In this document: positions 10,281 to 18,047 of the stretch, in pieces
How positions within the stretch are numbered: the first letter of the stretch is position 1
Layout of the letters: each line of letters starts with the position of its first letter
Assembly (NCBI GenBank): GCA_018371855.1
Contig: JAHAKD010000003.1
Span: 124,001 to 188,000, forward strand
Direction of reading: 5' to 3'
DNA: 64,000 nucleotides
From: Clostridium sp.
Lineage (GTDB): Bacteria > Bacillota > Clostridia > TANB77 > CAG-508
The notes under the pieces: generated by a model
What the model was told of the DNA's origin: nothing
The model's input: only the letters and a program-made list of their open reading frames with translations
Database searches by the model: none
Made by a program: the position numbers and the translations under genes

Positions 10281-10676
10281 ATGATTGAAGCCATGAAAAA
10301 AGAATTCTTGAACAGGTATCAATACTTTTTGGATGCCAATGGAAATTTAAATCCGGCTTGCGAAGAAGAAGACCGGAAAGAATTTTTAGAACTATGTTCA
10401 AAAATAAAACCTGAGGCGTGTTTTGGCGAAGCCAAGACTGGAGAAATTTACACAAGGGAGGTATTAGCTCTAAGAAAAGAAATTTTGGAGGAAATGCTTC
10501 CGGCTGTATATGATGAGGTATTTGACGAGAATAGTAATGTGAGAGCATGCGGAAGAGAGAAGTGCCTCGAGCTTATAGAAATCTGTTCGGAGCTGGATCC
10601 GTTTAACTATTATGGTGATAGAAAACGGGGATTTATGAACGAAGAGAACATCTTCAAACTTAGATGGCGTGTATAG
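10281..10676 (+). CDS. Orphan protein, 131 residues, atypical codon use
   Basis: I do not recognise this protein. It is acidic and probably helical, with six cysteines, no membrane segment and no signal peptide. The two halves each contain a CSKI/CSEL-type stretch (LELCSKIKPEACFG and LIEICSELDPFNYYG), which suggests an internal duplication of about 70 residues. The ATG follows a near-perfect AAGGAGG. The gene has its own promoter and terminator. Codon use differs from its neighbours: CTC, TCC and CGG occur, with CGG in frame at 10374 and 10626, whereas ordinary genes here avoid it. It is one of nine such insert-like genes in the window. Confidence 0.7.
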   Translation: MIEAMKKEFLNRYQYFLDANGNLNPACEEEDRKEFLELCSKIKPEACFGEAKTGEIYTREVLALRKEILEEMLPAVYDEVFDENSNVRACGREKCLELIEICSELDPFNYYGDRKRGFMNEENIFKLRWRV

Positions 10677-10693
10677 TCATCGTTTAATTAAGG

Positions 10694-10735
10694 ACAGTGG
10701 GTATGAAATTTATGATTTTGTACCCACTGTTTTCT
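10694..10735 (+). terminator. Terminator after the orphan gene at 10281
   Basis: The 10-bp stem acagtgggta / tacccactgt (10694-10703 with 10721-10730) has a 17-base loop and a T-rich tail. Confidence 0.8.
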
Positions 10736-10766
10736 TTTGTAAGAGCAACAAATTAACATAATGTAT

Positions 10767-10796
10767 TTGACAAATATAGGAAGAGTATAGTATAAT
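10767..10796 (+). promoter_or_regulatory. Promoter of rnj
   Basis: TTGACA (10767-10772), 18 bases, TATAAT (10791-10796). It implies a leader of roughly 470 bases before the rnj start. Confidence 0.7.
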
Positions 10797-11277
10797 AACA
10801 AATAGTGGTTATCCAAATATTGGATACAATAAAGAGATTTAAGTTTTATATATGATAAAGGAGAATAGCTATTAACTATATATGTCCGGAAATATAATGT
10901 ATAGTAAAAAATAGTTATAAAATATTAAGATACTTTTAGCAATTATTGTATATGATGTTATAATTTTGTGTATATTAAAAAAAGAGAGAATTTTATACAA
11001 AATGATTATAACTATATGAGCGGAAATAACATTTATAAAAACTGAATTTATTACTTTTGGGGTAATAAAATAATTTTTATGGAATCAAACATCAATCAAA
11101 TTAGAAAAAAGCGAGATTTTATTAAGTGATAAAAGTAGGATGAATAGAAATATTATATGAAATATAATATTTCTTTAGTTAATGATATTTCTTCTAATCA
11201 TAGATAAGTTTAAATTAAGCTATTGTATAGCTACAAGTAAAACCAATAAAAATTAGAAAGAAGGAGTAGATAAAATA
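10797..11277 (+). other. Long untranslated leader of rnj
   Basis: No gene is visible in these 480 bases. The leader has a small hairpin TATCCAA-ata-TTGGATA at 10810-10826. It also has two related blocks, around 10874-10894 and 11010-11028, both built on aactatat, a few variable bases, and cggaaata. The first block can pair with atagtt downstream. A structured leader that controls RNase J synthesis is possible but unproven. Confidence 0.45.
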
Positions 11278-13134
11278 ATGACAGAAGAGAAGAAAAATTT
11301 AGAGACAGAAAAGAAAGTAAGTACAAATTCACAAAGAAGAAGAAAGAATTATACTACTAAAACAAAACAAGAAAAATTAAAAACAACAAATACAGAGAAT
11401 GTTAAACAAACAAGAAATAAAACAAATACAAGAAAAAATAAGAAAGTAACAGTAAAACAAGAAGATTTTAGATTTAAACCTAGTAATTTAAAAATTATTC
11501 CATTAGGTGGTTTACACGAAATTGGAAAAAATATAACAGTATTTGAATATGAAAATGATATTATTATAGTAGATTGTGGTTTGGCTTTCCCAGAAGACGA
11601 TATGCTTGGTGTAGATTTAGTTATACCAGATATTTCATATTTAGAAAAAAATAAAGACAAAATAAGAGCACTAATTATTACACATGGTCACGAAGATCAT
11701 ATCGGTGCTATACCATATTTATTAAAGAAGATAAATGTACCAATTTATGCAACAAGATTAACTTGTGGACTTATAAGAAATAAATTAGAAGAACATAAAT
11801 TAGTAAAATCTACAAAATTAGTAGAGGTTAAACAAGGAGAAGTTGTAAAAGCAGGAAAATTTAGTGTTGAATTTATAAGAAGCTCACACAGTATTCCAGA
11901 TTCTGTTGCATTAGCTATTAAATCACCAGCTGGAACAGTGATTCATACAGGGGACTTTAAAATTGACTATACGCCAATAGATGGACAAATAATGGATTTT
12001 GGACGTTTAGCAGAACTTGGTAATGAAGGTGTTTTAGCACTTATGTCAGACAGTACAAATTCAGAAAGAAAAGGCTATACAATGTCTGAGAAAACTGTAG
12101 GTGATGTTTTTGAAAGATTATTCCAAGGTTGTAGAAAAAGAATAGTTGTTGCAACATTTGCTTCAAATGTTCATAGAGTTCAACAAATAGTAAATTGTGC
12201 TGTAAGATATAACAGAAAAATTGCAGTATGTGGTAGAAGTATGATAAACATGATAAATACAGCAAGGGAATTAGATTATATTAAGGTTCCAGATAATGTA
12301 TTTATAGATATAGACATGATAAAAAATTATACAGATGATCAATTAGTAATAATAACAACGGGAAGCCAAGGAGAGCCAATGTCTGCACTTACAAGAATGG
12401 CTTCAGGGGAACACAGAAAAGTTCAAATAACTCCAGATGATTTAATAATCATATCTGCAAATCCAATACCAGGAAACGAGAAATTAGTTTCTAAAGTAAT
12501 AGATGACTTAATGCAAATAGGGGCAGAAGTTGTATATAGTTCACTAGCAGATGTACACGTTTCCGGACACGCTTGCCAAGAAGAACAAAGACTAATGATA
12601 TCATTAGTAAAACCAAAATATTTCTTACCAGTACATGGTGAATTTAGACAATTAAAAGCACATGCAGAAACAGCAGAAGAAATGGGAATAGACAAAGATA
12701 ATATATTTATGCTTACAAATGGTAGAATTTTAGAAATAAATCAAGAAGAGGCTAAGTTTACAACATCTGTACAATCTGGTAGAGTGTTAGTTGATGGATT
12801 GGGAGTAGGAGATGTTGGAAATATTGTACTTCGTGATAGACAACATTTATCTCAAGATGGTTTAATTATAATTGTTATGACAATGGATTCTGCTACAGGA
12901 GAAATTGTTGCAGGTCCAGATGTAATTTCTAGAGGATTTGTATATGTAAGAGAGTCAGAAAACCTAATGGAAAATGTTAAGGCAGTTATAAGAAACGAAA
13001 TAGAAAAATGTGAAAGAAATCATATTACAGATTGGTCTACAATTAAATCTAATTTAAGAGATAATTTAAAAGATTATATAGCACAAAAAACAAAGAGAAA
13101 CCCAATGATTTTACCAATTATTATGGAAGTGTAG
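11278..13134 (+). CDS. rnj: Ribonuclease J
   Basis: RNase J is a metallo-beta-lactamase/beta-CASP nuclease with 5'-3' exonuclease and endonuclease activity, central to mRNA decay and rRNA maturation in Gram-positive bacteria. The protein has 618 residues. The metal site HGHEDH is at 136-141. Other family motifs are GTVIHTGDFK, SDSTN and SGHACQEEQ. Compared with the usual 555 residues it has about 65 extra, very basic and probably disordered N-terminal residues, which may bind RNA. The ATG at 11278 has AAGGAG 11 bases upstream. It is transcribed alone, from a promoter far upstream, and ends at a strong terminator. Confidence 0.95.
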   Translation: MTEEKKNLETEKKVSTNSQRRRKNYTTKTKQEKLKTTNTENVKQTRNKTNTRKNKKVTVKQEDFRFKPSNLKIIPLGGLHEIGKNITVFEYENDIIIVDCGLAFPEDDMLGVDLVIPDISYLEKNKDKIRALIITHGHEDHIGAIPYLLKKINVPIYATRLTCGLIRNKLEEHKLVKSTKLVEVKQGEVVKAGKFSVEFIRSSHSIPDSVALAIKSPAGTVIHTGDFKIDYTPIDGQIMDFGRLAELGNEGVLALMSDSTNSERKGYTMSEKTVGDVFERLFQGCRKRIVVATFASNVHRVQQIVNCAVRYNRKIAVCGRSMINMINTARELDYIKVPDNVFIDIDMIKNYTDDQLVIITTGSQGEPMSALTRMASGEHRKVQITPDDLIIISANPIPGNEKLVSKVIDDLMQIGAEVVYSSLADVHVSGHACQEEQRLMISLVKPKYFLPVHGEFRQLKAHAETAEEMGIDKDNIFMLTNGRILEINQEEAKFTTSVQSGRVLVDGLGVGDVGNIVLRDRQHLSQDGLIIIVMTMDSATGEIVAGPDVISRGFVYVRESENLMENVKAVIRNEIEKCERNHITDWSTIKSNLRDNLKDYIAQKTKRNPMILPIIMEV

Positions 13135-13144
13135 AAAAATGCAG

Positions 13145-13176
13145 AAATACCAAGCCTTTTGAGGCTTGGTATTTTG
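13145..13176 (+). terminator. Terminator after rnj
   Basis: The perfect 13-bp stem 13145-13157 / 13162-13174 has a 4-base loop and a T-rich 3' side. Confidence 0.88.
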
Positions 13177-13201
13177 CGTTCGAGAGTAATTTAACGTATT
13201 G

Positions 13202-13231
13202 CAAAAAGAAGCCAAGCAGGTGCTTGGACTC
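13202..13231 (-). terminator. Terminator of the small minus-strand orphan gene
   Basis: On the minus strand CCAAGCA-cc-TGCTTGG (13212-13227) is followed by cttcttttt. T residues on the other side could let it act in both directions. Confidence 0.75.
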
Positions 13232-13238
13232 CTTTTTA

Positions 13239-13421
13239 TCACTGTATAGAGTCTTCATCTTCAGGATAGTAAGACTCAATTTCATAGGGAACTTCGGAGA
13301 AACATCTGCGTATGTTCCCATCTGTAAAAAATATAAATCCTTTTCCGTTTTTTATATTTTTTACATTTTCGAATCTCCGTATCTCGTTGTGCCAAATAAT
13401 AGTTACATTGTGAATTTCCAT
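13239..13421 (-). CDS. Orphan protein, 60 residues
   Basis: I do not recognise this small soluble protein. I place the start at 13421 because AAGGAGG lies seven bases before this ATG. An ATG at 13442 in the same frame has no such site. The protein is polar with an acidic tail (EVPYEIESYYPEDEDS) and no membrane segment. It has its own promoter and terminator. It uses CGG in frame (13377-13379, Arg in EIRRFE), a codon avoided by ordinary genes here. It belongs to the group of nine insert-like genes. Confidence 0.6.
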   Translation of the reverse strand: MEIHNVTIIWHNEIRRFENVKNIKNGKGFIFFTDGNIRRCFSEVPYEIESYYPEDEDSIQ

Positions 13422-13481
13422 GCTTGTTCCTCCTTCTGCCAAATTCTGGCATCATATTTTCTCGATAAACTATCATCTTTA

Positions 13482-13509
13482 ATTATACTATATTTTAGCT
13501 TTTTTTCAA
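13482..13509 (-). promoter_or_regulatory. Promoter of the 60-residue orphan gene
   Basis: On the minus strand TTGAAA (13504-13509), 16 bases, TATAAT (13482-13487). Confidence 0.6.
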
Positions 13510-13521
13510 TTTTTGTTATCA

Positions 13522-13896
13522 TTACAACGCATAAGTTGCAATATATTTGCTTAGGTCTTTAATATTAGTTTGAGAGTTAAGTTCAAATCTAATAGTTCCA
13601 AGCCCACTAAGAGTTATATCAAGTTCTGAGTCTATGTCAAAAGTACCCGAAGTTTCTATAGAGAATACTTGAATTTTTGAATAAGGAATAGAAGTAAAAT
13701 CTACTTTTTTACCAGTAATTCCTTGAGTATTAACAGATATAATTCTTTTATTAGTAAAAATTAATTTATCACGCATCGAAGAAAAAGCAAAGCCTACTTC
13801 TTCATTTGGTGCTAATAGCTCAGCAACCATATTAGTTCCCTCAGAATTAGAAAATTGTTTTAATTTTATTAAAGATTTGTTATTAAAATCAATCAT
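13522..13896 (-). CDS. Bacterial PH-domain protein (bPH_1 / DUF1696 type)
   Basis: This soluble protein of 124 residues matches the bacterial pleckstrin-homology-like family typified by YvbH/YdjM-like proteins. Diagnostic stretches are DKLIFTNKRIISVNTQGITG in the first half and SIPYSKIQVFSIETSGTFD with ELDITLSGLGTIRFE in the second. The family forms PH-like beta barrels, often ring-shaped oligomers, and its cellular role is not settled. The ATG follows GGAGGTAAAGATA. A promoter is visible upstream. Codon use is like ordinary genes (no CGG in frame). The small orphan gene downstream has its own promoter, so the two are probably not one operon. Confidence 0.82.
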   Translation of the reverse strand: MIDFNNKSLIKLKQFSNSEGTNMVAELLAPNEEVGFAFSSMRDKLIFTNKRIISVNTQGITGKKVDFTSIPYSKIQVFSIETSGTFDIDSELDITLSGLGTIRFELNSQTNIKDLSKYIATYAL

Positions 13897-13920
13897 TATC
13901 TTTACCTCCGTTTTTATTTG

Positions 13921-13949
13921 ATATTATCATATAAAAATGTAGAAGTAAA
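13921..13949 (-). promoter_or_regulatory. Promoter of the PH-domain gene
   Basis: On the minus strand TTTACT (13944-13949), 17 bases, TAATAT (13921-13926). The -10 overlaps TGATAATATCA, a sequence also present in the nadD leader. Confidence 0.5.
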
Positions 13950-13980
13950 TAAAGATTTTTTATTGTAGAATTTTGTAAAA

Positions 13981-14020
13981 GATAAAAGAACTTGACGTGT
14001 CTTAACACACATCAAGTTTT
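13981..14020 (-). terminator. Terminator of argGH
   Basis: On the minus strand an AACTTGA...TCAAGTT hairpin includes the argH stop codon in its stem-loop and is followed by cttttatctttt. The tail is moderately T-rich. Confidence 0.6.
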
Positions 14021-15378
14021 TTTTCGACTAACTCTATCTGTTTTTCAACTTGTTCTTTAGCAGGTCCACCTATAACATTTCTTTTATTTACACAGTTAAT
14101 TAAGTCAATTGCTTGGTAAACGTCTTGCTCAAAAACAGGGTGAAATTGTTTATACATATCTAAATCTAGTTTTTCCAAAGAGGTGTTATTTTCGATACAA
14201 TATTTTACGATATTTCCTACAACTTTATAAGCATCACGGAAAGGTAAGCCTTTTTCTACTAAATAATCTGCACAATCAGTGGCATTAATAAAACCTTTTT
14301 CTGCAGCTGCTTTCATATTTTCCTTAAGTACAGTCATAGTCTTAATTAAAGGTTCTATTGTAGTAAGGCTTAAATTTACTGTATCAATAGCATCAAATAC
14401 TAATTCTTTGTCTTCTTGCATATCTTTATTATAAGCAAGAGGAGTTCCCTTCATAACAGTAAGAATTCCCATTAAACAACCATAAACTCGTCCGGTTTTG
14501 CCTCTAATTAATTCAGTAATATCTGGATTTTTCTTTTGAGGCATTATAGAAGAACCAGTAGAAAAAGCATCATCCAATTCTACGAACTTAAATTCCCATG
14601 AACTCCATAATATAATTTCCTCACTTATTCTTGATAGATGCATCATAATAATAGAAATATCTGCTAATAAATCTATTATAAAATCTCTGTCCGAAACACC
14701 ATCTAGACTGTTATTAGAAATTTTTGAAAAGCCTAATGCTTTAGCTTCAAATTCTCTGTCCAACTTATATGTTGTTCCAGCTAAAGCGCAACTTCCAATA
14801 GGACAAGTGTCAATTCTTCTATAAGTTTCAGTTAATCTTTCTATATCTCTTTTAAACATTTCTACATATGCCATTAAGTGATGTGCAAATGTTATTGGTT
14901 GGGCTCTTTGCATATGTGTATATCCAGGCATGATTGTTTCAGTATTTTCTTTTGCTTTTACTACTAATGTATAGATTAGATTTTTAAGATTTTGTTTTAT
15001 TTCTACAACTTGTTTTTTTAAATACATTCTGATATCTAATGCAACTTGATCATTTCTACTTCTTGCAGTATGTAGCTTTTTACCACTTTGTCCGATTCTT
15101 TTAGTTAACTCGGCTTCTATAAACATATGAATATCTTCAGCATTTGGATCAAATTCTAAAGAAGCATTTTCAATGTCTTTTAAAATTGAATTTAGTCCAA
15201 ATATTATTTTACTTTCATCATCTTTTTCTATTATATGTTGTTTAGCTAACATTTTTGCATGTGCAATACTGCCTTCGATATCTTCTTTATACATTTTATA
15301 ATCAAATCTAATAGAAGAATTAAAATCATTAGTTCTTTTATCTAAAGTTTTAGAAAACCTTCCTTCCCACATAGGCAT
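14002..15378 (-). CDS. argH: Argininosuccinate lyase
   Basis: ArgH splits argininosuccinate into arginine and fumarate, the last step of arginine synthesis. The cytosolic protein has 458 residues, a normal length, and belongs to the fumarase/aspartase fold. The signature GSSIMPQKKNP lies at 275-285 and carries the mobile catalytic loop. TPGYTHMQ-type residues (PGYTHMQRAQ near 151) hold the conserved His. It lies 13 bases downstream of argG and is therefore in one operon with it under the T-box. The GGAGG-type site precedes the ATG at 15378. Confidence 0.97.
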   Translation of the reverse strand: MPMWEGRFSKTLDKRTNDFNSSIRFDYKMYKEDIEGSIAHAKMLAKQHIIEKDDESKIIFGLNSILKDIENASLEFDPNAEDIHMFIEAELTKRIGQSGKKLHTARSRNDQVALDIRMYLKKQVVEIKQNLKNLIYTLVVKAKENTETIMPGYTHMQRAQPITFAHHLMAYVEMFKRDIERLTETYRRIDTCPIGSCALAGTTYKLDREFEAKALGFSKISNNSLDGVSDRDFIIDLLADISIIMMHLSRISEEIILWSSWEFKFVELDDAFSTGSSIMPQKKNPDITELIRGKTGRVYGCLMGILTVMKGTPLAYNKDMQEDKELVFDAIDTVNLSLTTIEPLIKTMTVLKENMKAAAEKGFINATDCADYLVEKGLPFRDAYKVVGNIVKYCIENNTSLEKLDLDMYKQFHPVFEQDVYQAIDLINCVNKRNVIGGPAKEQVEKQIELVEKKLDVC

Positions 15379-15391
15379 GTAAATCGCCTCC

Positions 15392-16600
15392 TTATAATTT
15401 TTTCATTTTAGCTATTGTCTTAGTTGGTAAGCCATATAAATTTATAAATCCGGCAGCATCTTTTTGGTTATAATCATCATCCTCATTAAAAGATGCTGTT
15501 TGCATAGAATATAAAGAATAAGGACTTTCTAATCCATTTGGAATAATATTACCTTTATAAAGTTTTAAACTAACATTTCCAGTTACTGTTTCTTGAGTTT
15601 TGTCTACGAAACTATTTATGGCATCTTTTAGAGGAGTATACCATTTTGCATCATACAGTAATTCACCTAATTTATTAGCAACAATTTGTTTAAAATGCAT
15701 TGTATCTTTATCTAAGCAAATTGTTTCTAATAGGGAATGGGCTTTATATATTATTGTTCCGCCTGGTGTTTCATAAACTCCTCTTGATTTCATACCAACT
15801 AACCTGTTTTCTACCATATCTAATATGCCAATTCCATTTTCTCCGCCTAGTTTATTTAATTTTTCTATTAAAGTTACTAGGTCTAAATGTTCACCGTTTA
15901 AAGAAACAGGAACACCTTTTTCAAATTCGATATTAATAATTGTCTCTTCATCTTTTGCCTGCTTTGGGGTAACCCCCATTTCTAGAATTTTATCGTATTT
16001 TGGAACATTAGCGATATCCTCTAAATCTAAACCTTCATGAGATAAATGCCATAAATTTTTATCTTTAGAATAGTTTGTTTCTCTAGTTATTTTTAATGGA
16101 ATTTTATGCTTTTCTGCATAGTCGATAGCGTCATCTCTTCCTTTTATATCCCACAATCTCCATGGGGCAATAACAGGCATATCTGGTGCGAGAGCTTTTA
16201 TTGCAAGTTCAAATCTTACTTGATCATTACCTTTTCCAGTACAACCATGGCAAATAGCATCTGCATTTTCTTTTTTTGCAATTTCAACTAATTTTTTGGC
16301 AAGTAAAGGTCTAGTAAAAGGTGTACCTAATAAATATTGACCTTCATATGTTGCACCCGCTTTAATTGCCGGTAAAATATATTCATTTGCAAGTTCATCT
16401 TTTAAATCTAATATATAAGCTTTAGAAGCTCCTGTTTTTAGAGCCTTTTCCTCTAAGCCTTCTAATTCATTTTCTCCTTGACCAACATCTCCTGTTACAG
16501 CTATTACTTCACAATTATTATAAGTTTCCTTAAGCCATGTAATTATTACAGAAGTGTCTAGTCCACCTGAATATGATAAAACTATTTTTTTATAACTCAT
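15392..16600 (-). CDS. argG: Argininosuccinate synthase
   Basis: ArgG joins citrulline and aspartate with ATP to make argininosuccinate. The 402-residue protein has the PP-loop SGGLDTS at 11-17 and the family stretch CHGCTGKGNDQVRFE that binds substrates. It is the first gene of the argG-argH operon and is preceded by a complete T-box leader, so expression should rise when the matching tRNA is uncharged. Genes for earlier arginine steps are not in the window, so the cell may run from citrulline or carry them elsewhere. Confidence 0.97.
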   Translation of the reverse strand: MSYKKIVLSYSGGLDTSVIITWLKETYNNCEVIAVTGDVGQGENELEGLEEKALKTGASKAYILDLKDELANEYILPAIKAGATYEGQYLLGTPFTRPLLAKKLVEIAKKENADAICHGCTGKGNDQVRFELAIKALAPDMPVIAPWRLWDIKGRDDAIDYAEKHKIPLKITRETNYSKDKNLWHLSHEGLDLEDIANVPKYDKILEMGVTPKQAKDEETIINIEFEKGVPVSLNGEHLDLVTLIEKLNKLGGENGIGILDMVENRLVGMKSRGVYETPGGTIIYKAHSLLETICLDKDTMHFKQIVANKLGELLYDAKWYTPLKDAINSFVDKTQETVTGNVSLKLYKGNIIPNGLESPYSLYSMQTASFNEDDDYNQKDAAGFINLYGLPTKTIAKMKKL

Positions 16601-16643
16601 TTTAAATCCTCCTTTTTTTATTATTTGTAATTTATATAGAAAA

Positions 16644-16890
16644 TAAAAAAATAGCGTCTCTTGAAAGAGACGCTATTAACGTGGTACCACTCTAATTATC
16701 TATATAAATAAAATTCTATATAAATCACTTAATCTCAGTAACGCCGAGTCCGCGAGTTATGATACTAAGTAAATACTGTTCCCATAACCACTCATAAGTT
16801 CTTTTCATTTTATACTACACATGTTAGCTCTCACTCTACCTAACTCGCTGTTGGTTCATATAAAACTACTCTCTTAATCATCGATTTTTT
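16644..16890 (-). promoter_or_regulatory. T-box leader (tRNA-sensing) of argGH
   Basis: Read on the minus strand, the leader has a long stem I region starting near 16880 with an AGUA-type bulge. The T-box sequence AGAGTGGTACCACG is at 16680-16693. A terminator follows: the perfect stem atagcgtctct / agagacgctat (16651-16676) and a run of T. The specifier region reads tgaaaagaacttatgag at about 16791-16808. Either AGA (Arg, 16800-16802) or AAG (Lys) can be placed there. Gene context favours AGA. Uncharged tRNA would stabilise the antiterminator. Confidence 0.92.
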
Positions 16891-16916
16891 TATTCGCGCT
16901 TTTAATGTACATTTTT

Positions 16917-16946
16917 AGTATAACACAAAAACAAAATTATTGTCAA
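16917..16946 (-). promoter_or_regulatory. Promoter of the argGH T-box transcript
   Basis: On the minus strand TTGACA (16941-16946), 18 bases, TATACT (16917-16922), just upstream of the T-box stem I. Confidence 0.75.
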
Positions 16947-16977
16947 CCCTAAATTATGTAAATACAACAAAAGTATA

Positions 16978-17002
16978 AAAAGAAGAGGGGCAGAAGCCCC
17001 TC
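16978..17002 (-). terminator. Terminator of the 126-residue orphan gene
   Basis: On the minus strand GAGGGGC-ttct-GCCCCTC (16985-17002) is followed by ttcttttt. It is the most GC-rich hairpin in this area. Confidence 0.85.
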
Positions 17003-17011
17003 GGTGTATGT

Positions 17012-17392
17012 TTAAGCAATCACTTCAATTGTGCGTGGTTCGTTCCGTTCATCTGAAAAAACTGTGAAGTACAAATTATCACAGTATATGGCTTCAAAGT
17101 TCCGGAACATTTCAAACAATTGGAAAAGATCCAAGTGAGGAAAACCATCTTTAAAGATAACTTGAATTTGAGAACTCTGGCAAACGGAGTAGCATATATC
17201 TTTAAAATGACAAACATCAGCTACCGTCATAAAGTTAAGCTCCAGAACTTCAATGTAGCATTCCAGAAGAGTGCTACGATTAATGTTAATTGAAAACTTG
17301 AAAGAGGTTTCATCACTTGAAGGTGTATAAAATATCCAATTGTTGCTCCTACTGGAGACGCACACGAGTTGCACTGCTGTTTTCGTAGCCAT
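17012..17392 (-). CDS. Orphan protein, 126 residues
   Basis: I do not recognise this protein. It is a soluble, mostly beta-type sequence with several cysteines (VCVSS, CYSVCQSS, IYCDN) and no membrane helix. The ATG at 17392 has AAAGGA nine bases upstream. It has its own promoter (17441-17469) and strong terminator. Codon use is mixed with many C-ending codons. CGG is in frame twice (17045-17047 and 17102-17104). One of these is gaa CGG aac, nearly the same context as the shift site in pncB. It belongs to the group of nine insert-like genes. Confidence 0.6.
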   Translation of the reverse strand: MATKTAVQLVCVSSRSNNWIFYTPSSDETSFKFSININRSTLLECYIEVLELNFMTVADVCHFKDICYSVCQSSQIQVIFKDGFPHLDLFQLFEMFRNFEAIYCDNLYFTVFSDERNEPRTIEVIA

Positions 17393-17440
17393 AAATAAAT
17401 CCTTTCTCTTGACTACTTATATGGTACGGTATATATAAAT

Positions 17441-17469
17441 AGTATATCATAGATAAATAATAAATGCAA
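17441..17469 (-). promoter_or_regulatory. Promoter of the 126-residue orphan gene
   Basis: On the minus strand TTGCAT (17464-17469), 17 bases, TATACT (17441-17446). Confidence 0.6.
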
Positions 17470-17481
17470 AATCTTCGTTAT

Positions 17482-17521
17482 TAAATAAAAAAGGATGAGT
17501 CATATTTTTACAACTCATCCT
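17482..17521 (-). terminator. Terminator of the 72-residue orphan gene
   Basis: On the minus strand the stem aggatgagt / actcatcct (17492-17500 with 17513-17521) is followed by TTTTTT. A second small hairpin (AAAGGTC / GACCTTT) overlaps the stop codon. Confidence 0.8.
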
Positions 17522-17543
17522 CAGATACTAGAAAGGTCATTGG

Positions 17544-17762
17544 TTAGACCTTTGGTAGAGTAATAGATTCTGGAAGAACTCTTTTGAGTTCTTTAAAACT
17601 TGCTCCAACGATAACTCCACTAGCAAGACTTGCAATGTTATATTCATCTTCTGTTGGATTTCTTCCAGAGTCTACTGTTACTCCTTTTGTCTCTGGAGAA
17701 AATGTAATTATTTCTCCAGTTTCGAGGTTTTGAAATTGAATCCCCGCTATACATAGTTTCAT
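17544..17762 (-). CDS. Orphan protein, 72 residues
   Basis: I do not recognise this small protein. I choose the ATG at 17762 because GCAGGAGG lies seven bases upstream. The upstream ATG at 17798 has no such site. The product starts MKLCIAGIQFQN and has no membrane segment. It carries its own promoter and terminator, like the other insert-like genes, but contains no CGG codon and its codon use is less extreme. It is divergent from gltX. Confidence 0.55.
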   Translation of the reverse strand: MKLCIAGIQFQNLETGEIITFSPETKGVTVDSGRNPTEDEYNIASLASGVIVGASFKELKRVLPESITLPKV

Positions 17763-17856
17763 ATTTTTTCCTCCTGCATTACGCCGAGAGAAGAACAAAT
17801 ATAATGTAAAATTAGCTTTTACAATTTAATGTTCCATCAATAAAGCTACAATTTAA

Positions 17857-17885
17857 ATTATATTATATTTTCCGTATTATGTCAA
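17857..17885 (-). promoter_or_regulatory. Promoter of the 72-residue orphan gene
   Basis: On the minus strand TTGACA (17880-17885), 17 bases, TATAAT (17857-17862). This is a consensus sigma-A promoter. Confidence 0.75.
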
Positions 17886-18000
17886 TAAAAGCGAACTTTT
17901 ATACTTGCTATAGAGCTAAATATATTGTATAATATAAAAGATTTTAAACTTTAGGGACGGAGCTAAAAGTTCAAAGATAATTTAAATATTAAAAATAGAA

Positions 18001-18030
18001 AGGGATTATAGGAACGTCCCCAAATCCCTA
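18001..18030 (+). repeat. REP-like palindromic repeat, copy A
   Basis: AGGGATT, a core with ggaacgtcccc, then AATCCCT. The ends are inverted repeats. Copies with the same core lie near 23994, 33595 and (inverted) 41917. This copy lies directly upstream of the gltX ribosome-binding site. A partial tagggacgg lies 50 bases further upstream. Confidence 0.7.
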
Positions 18031-18047
18031 TAAAGGAGAGATAATTA

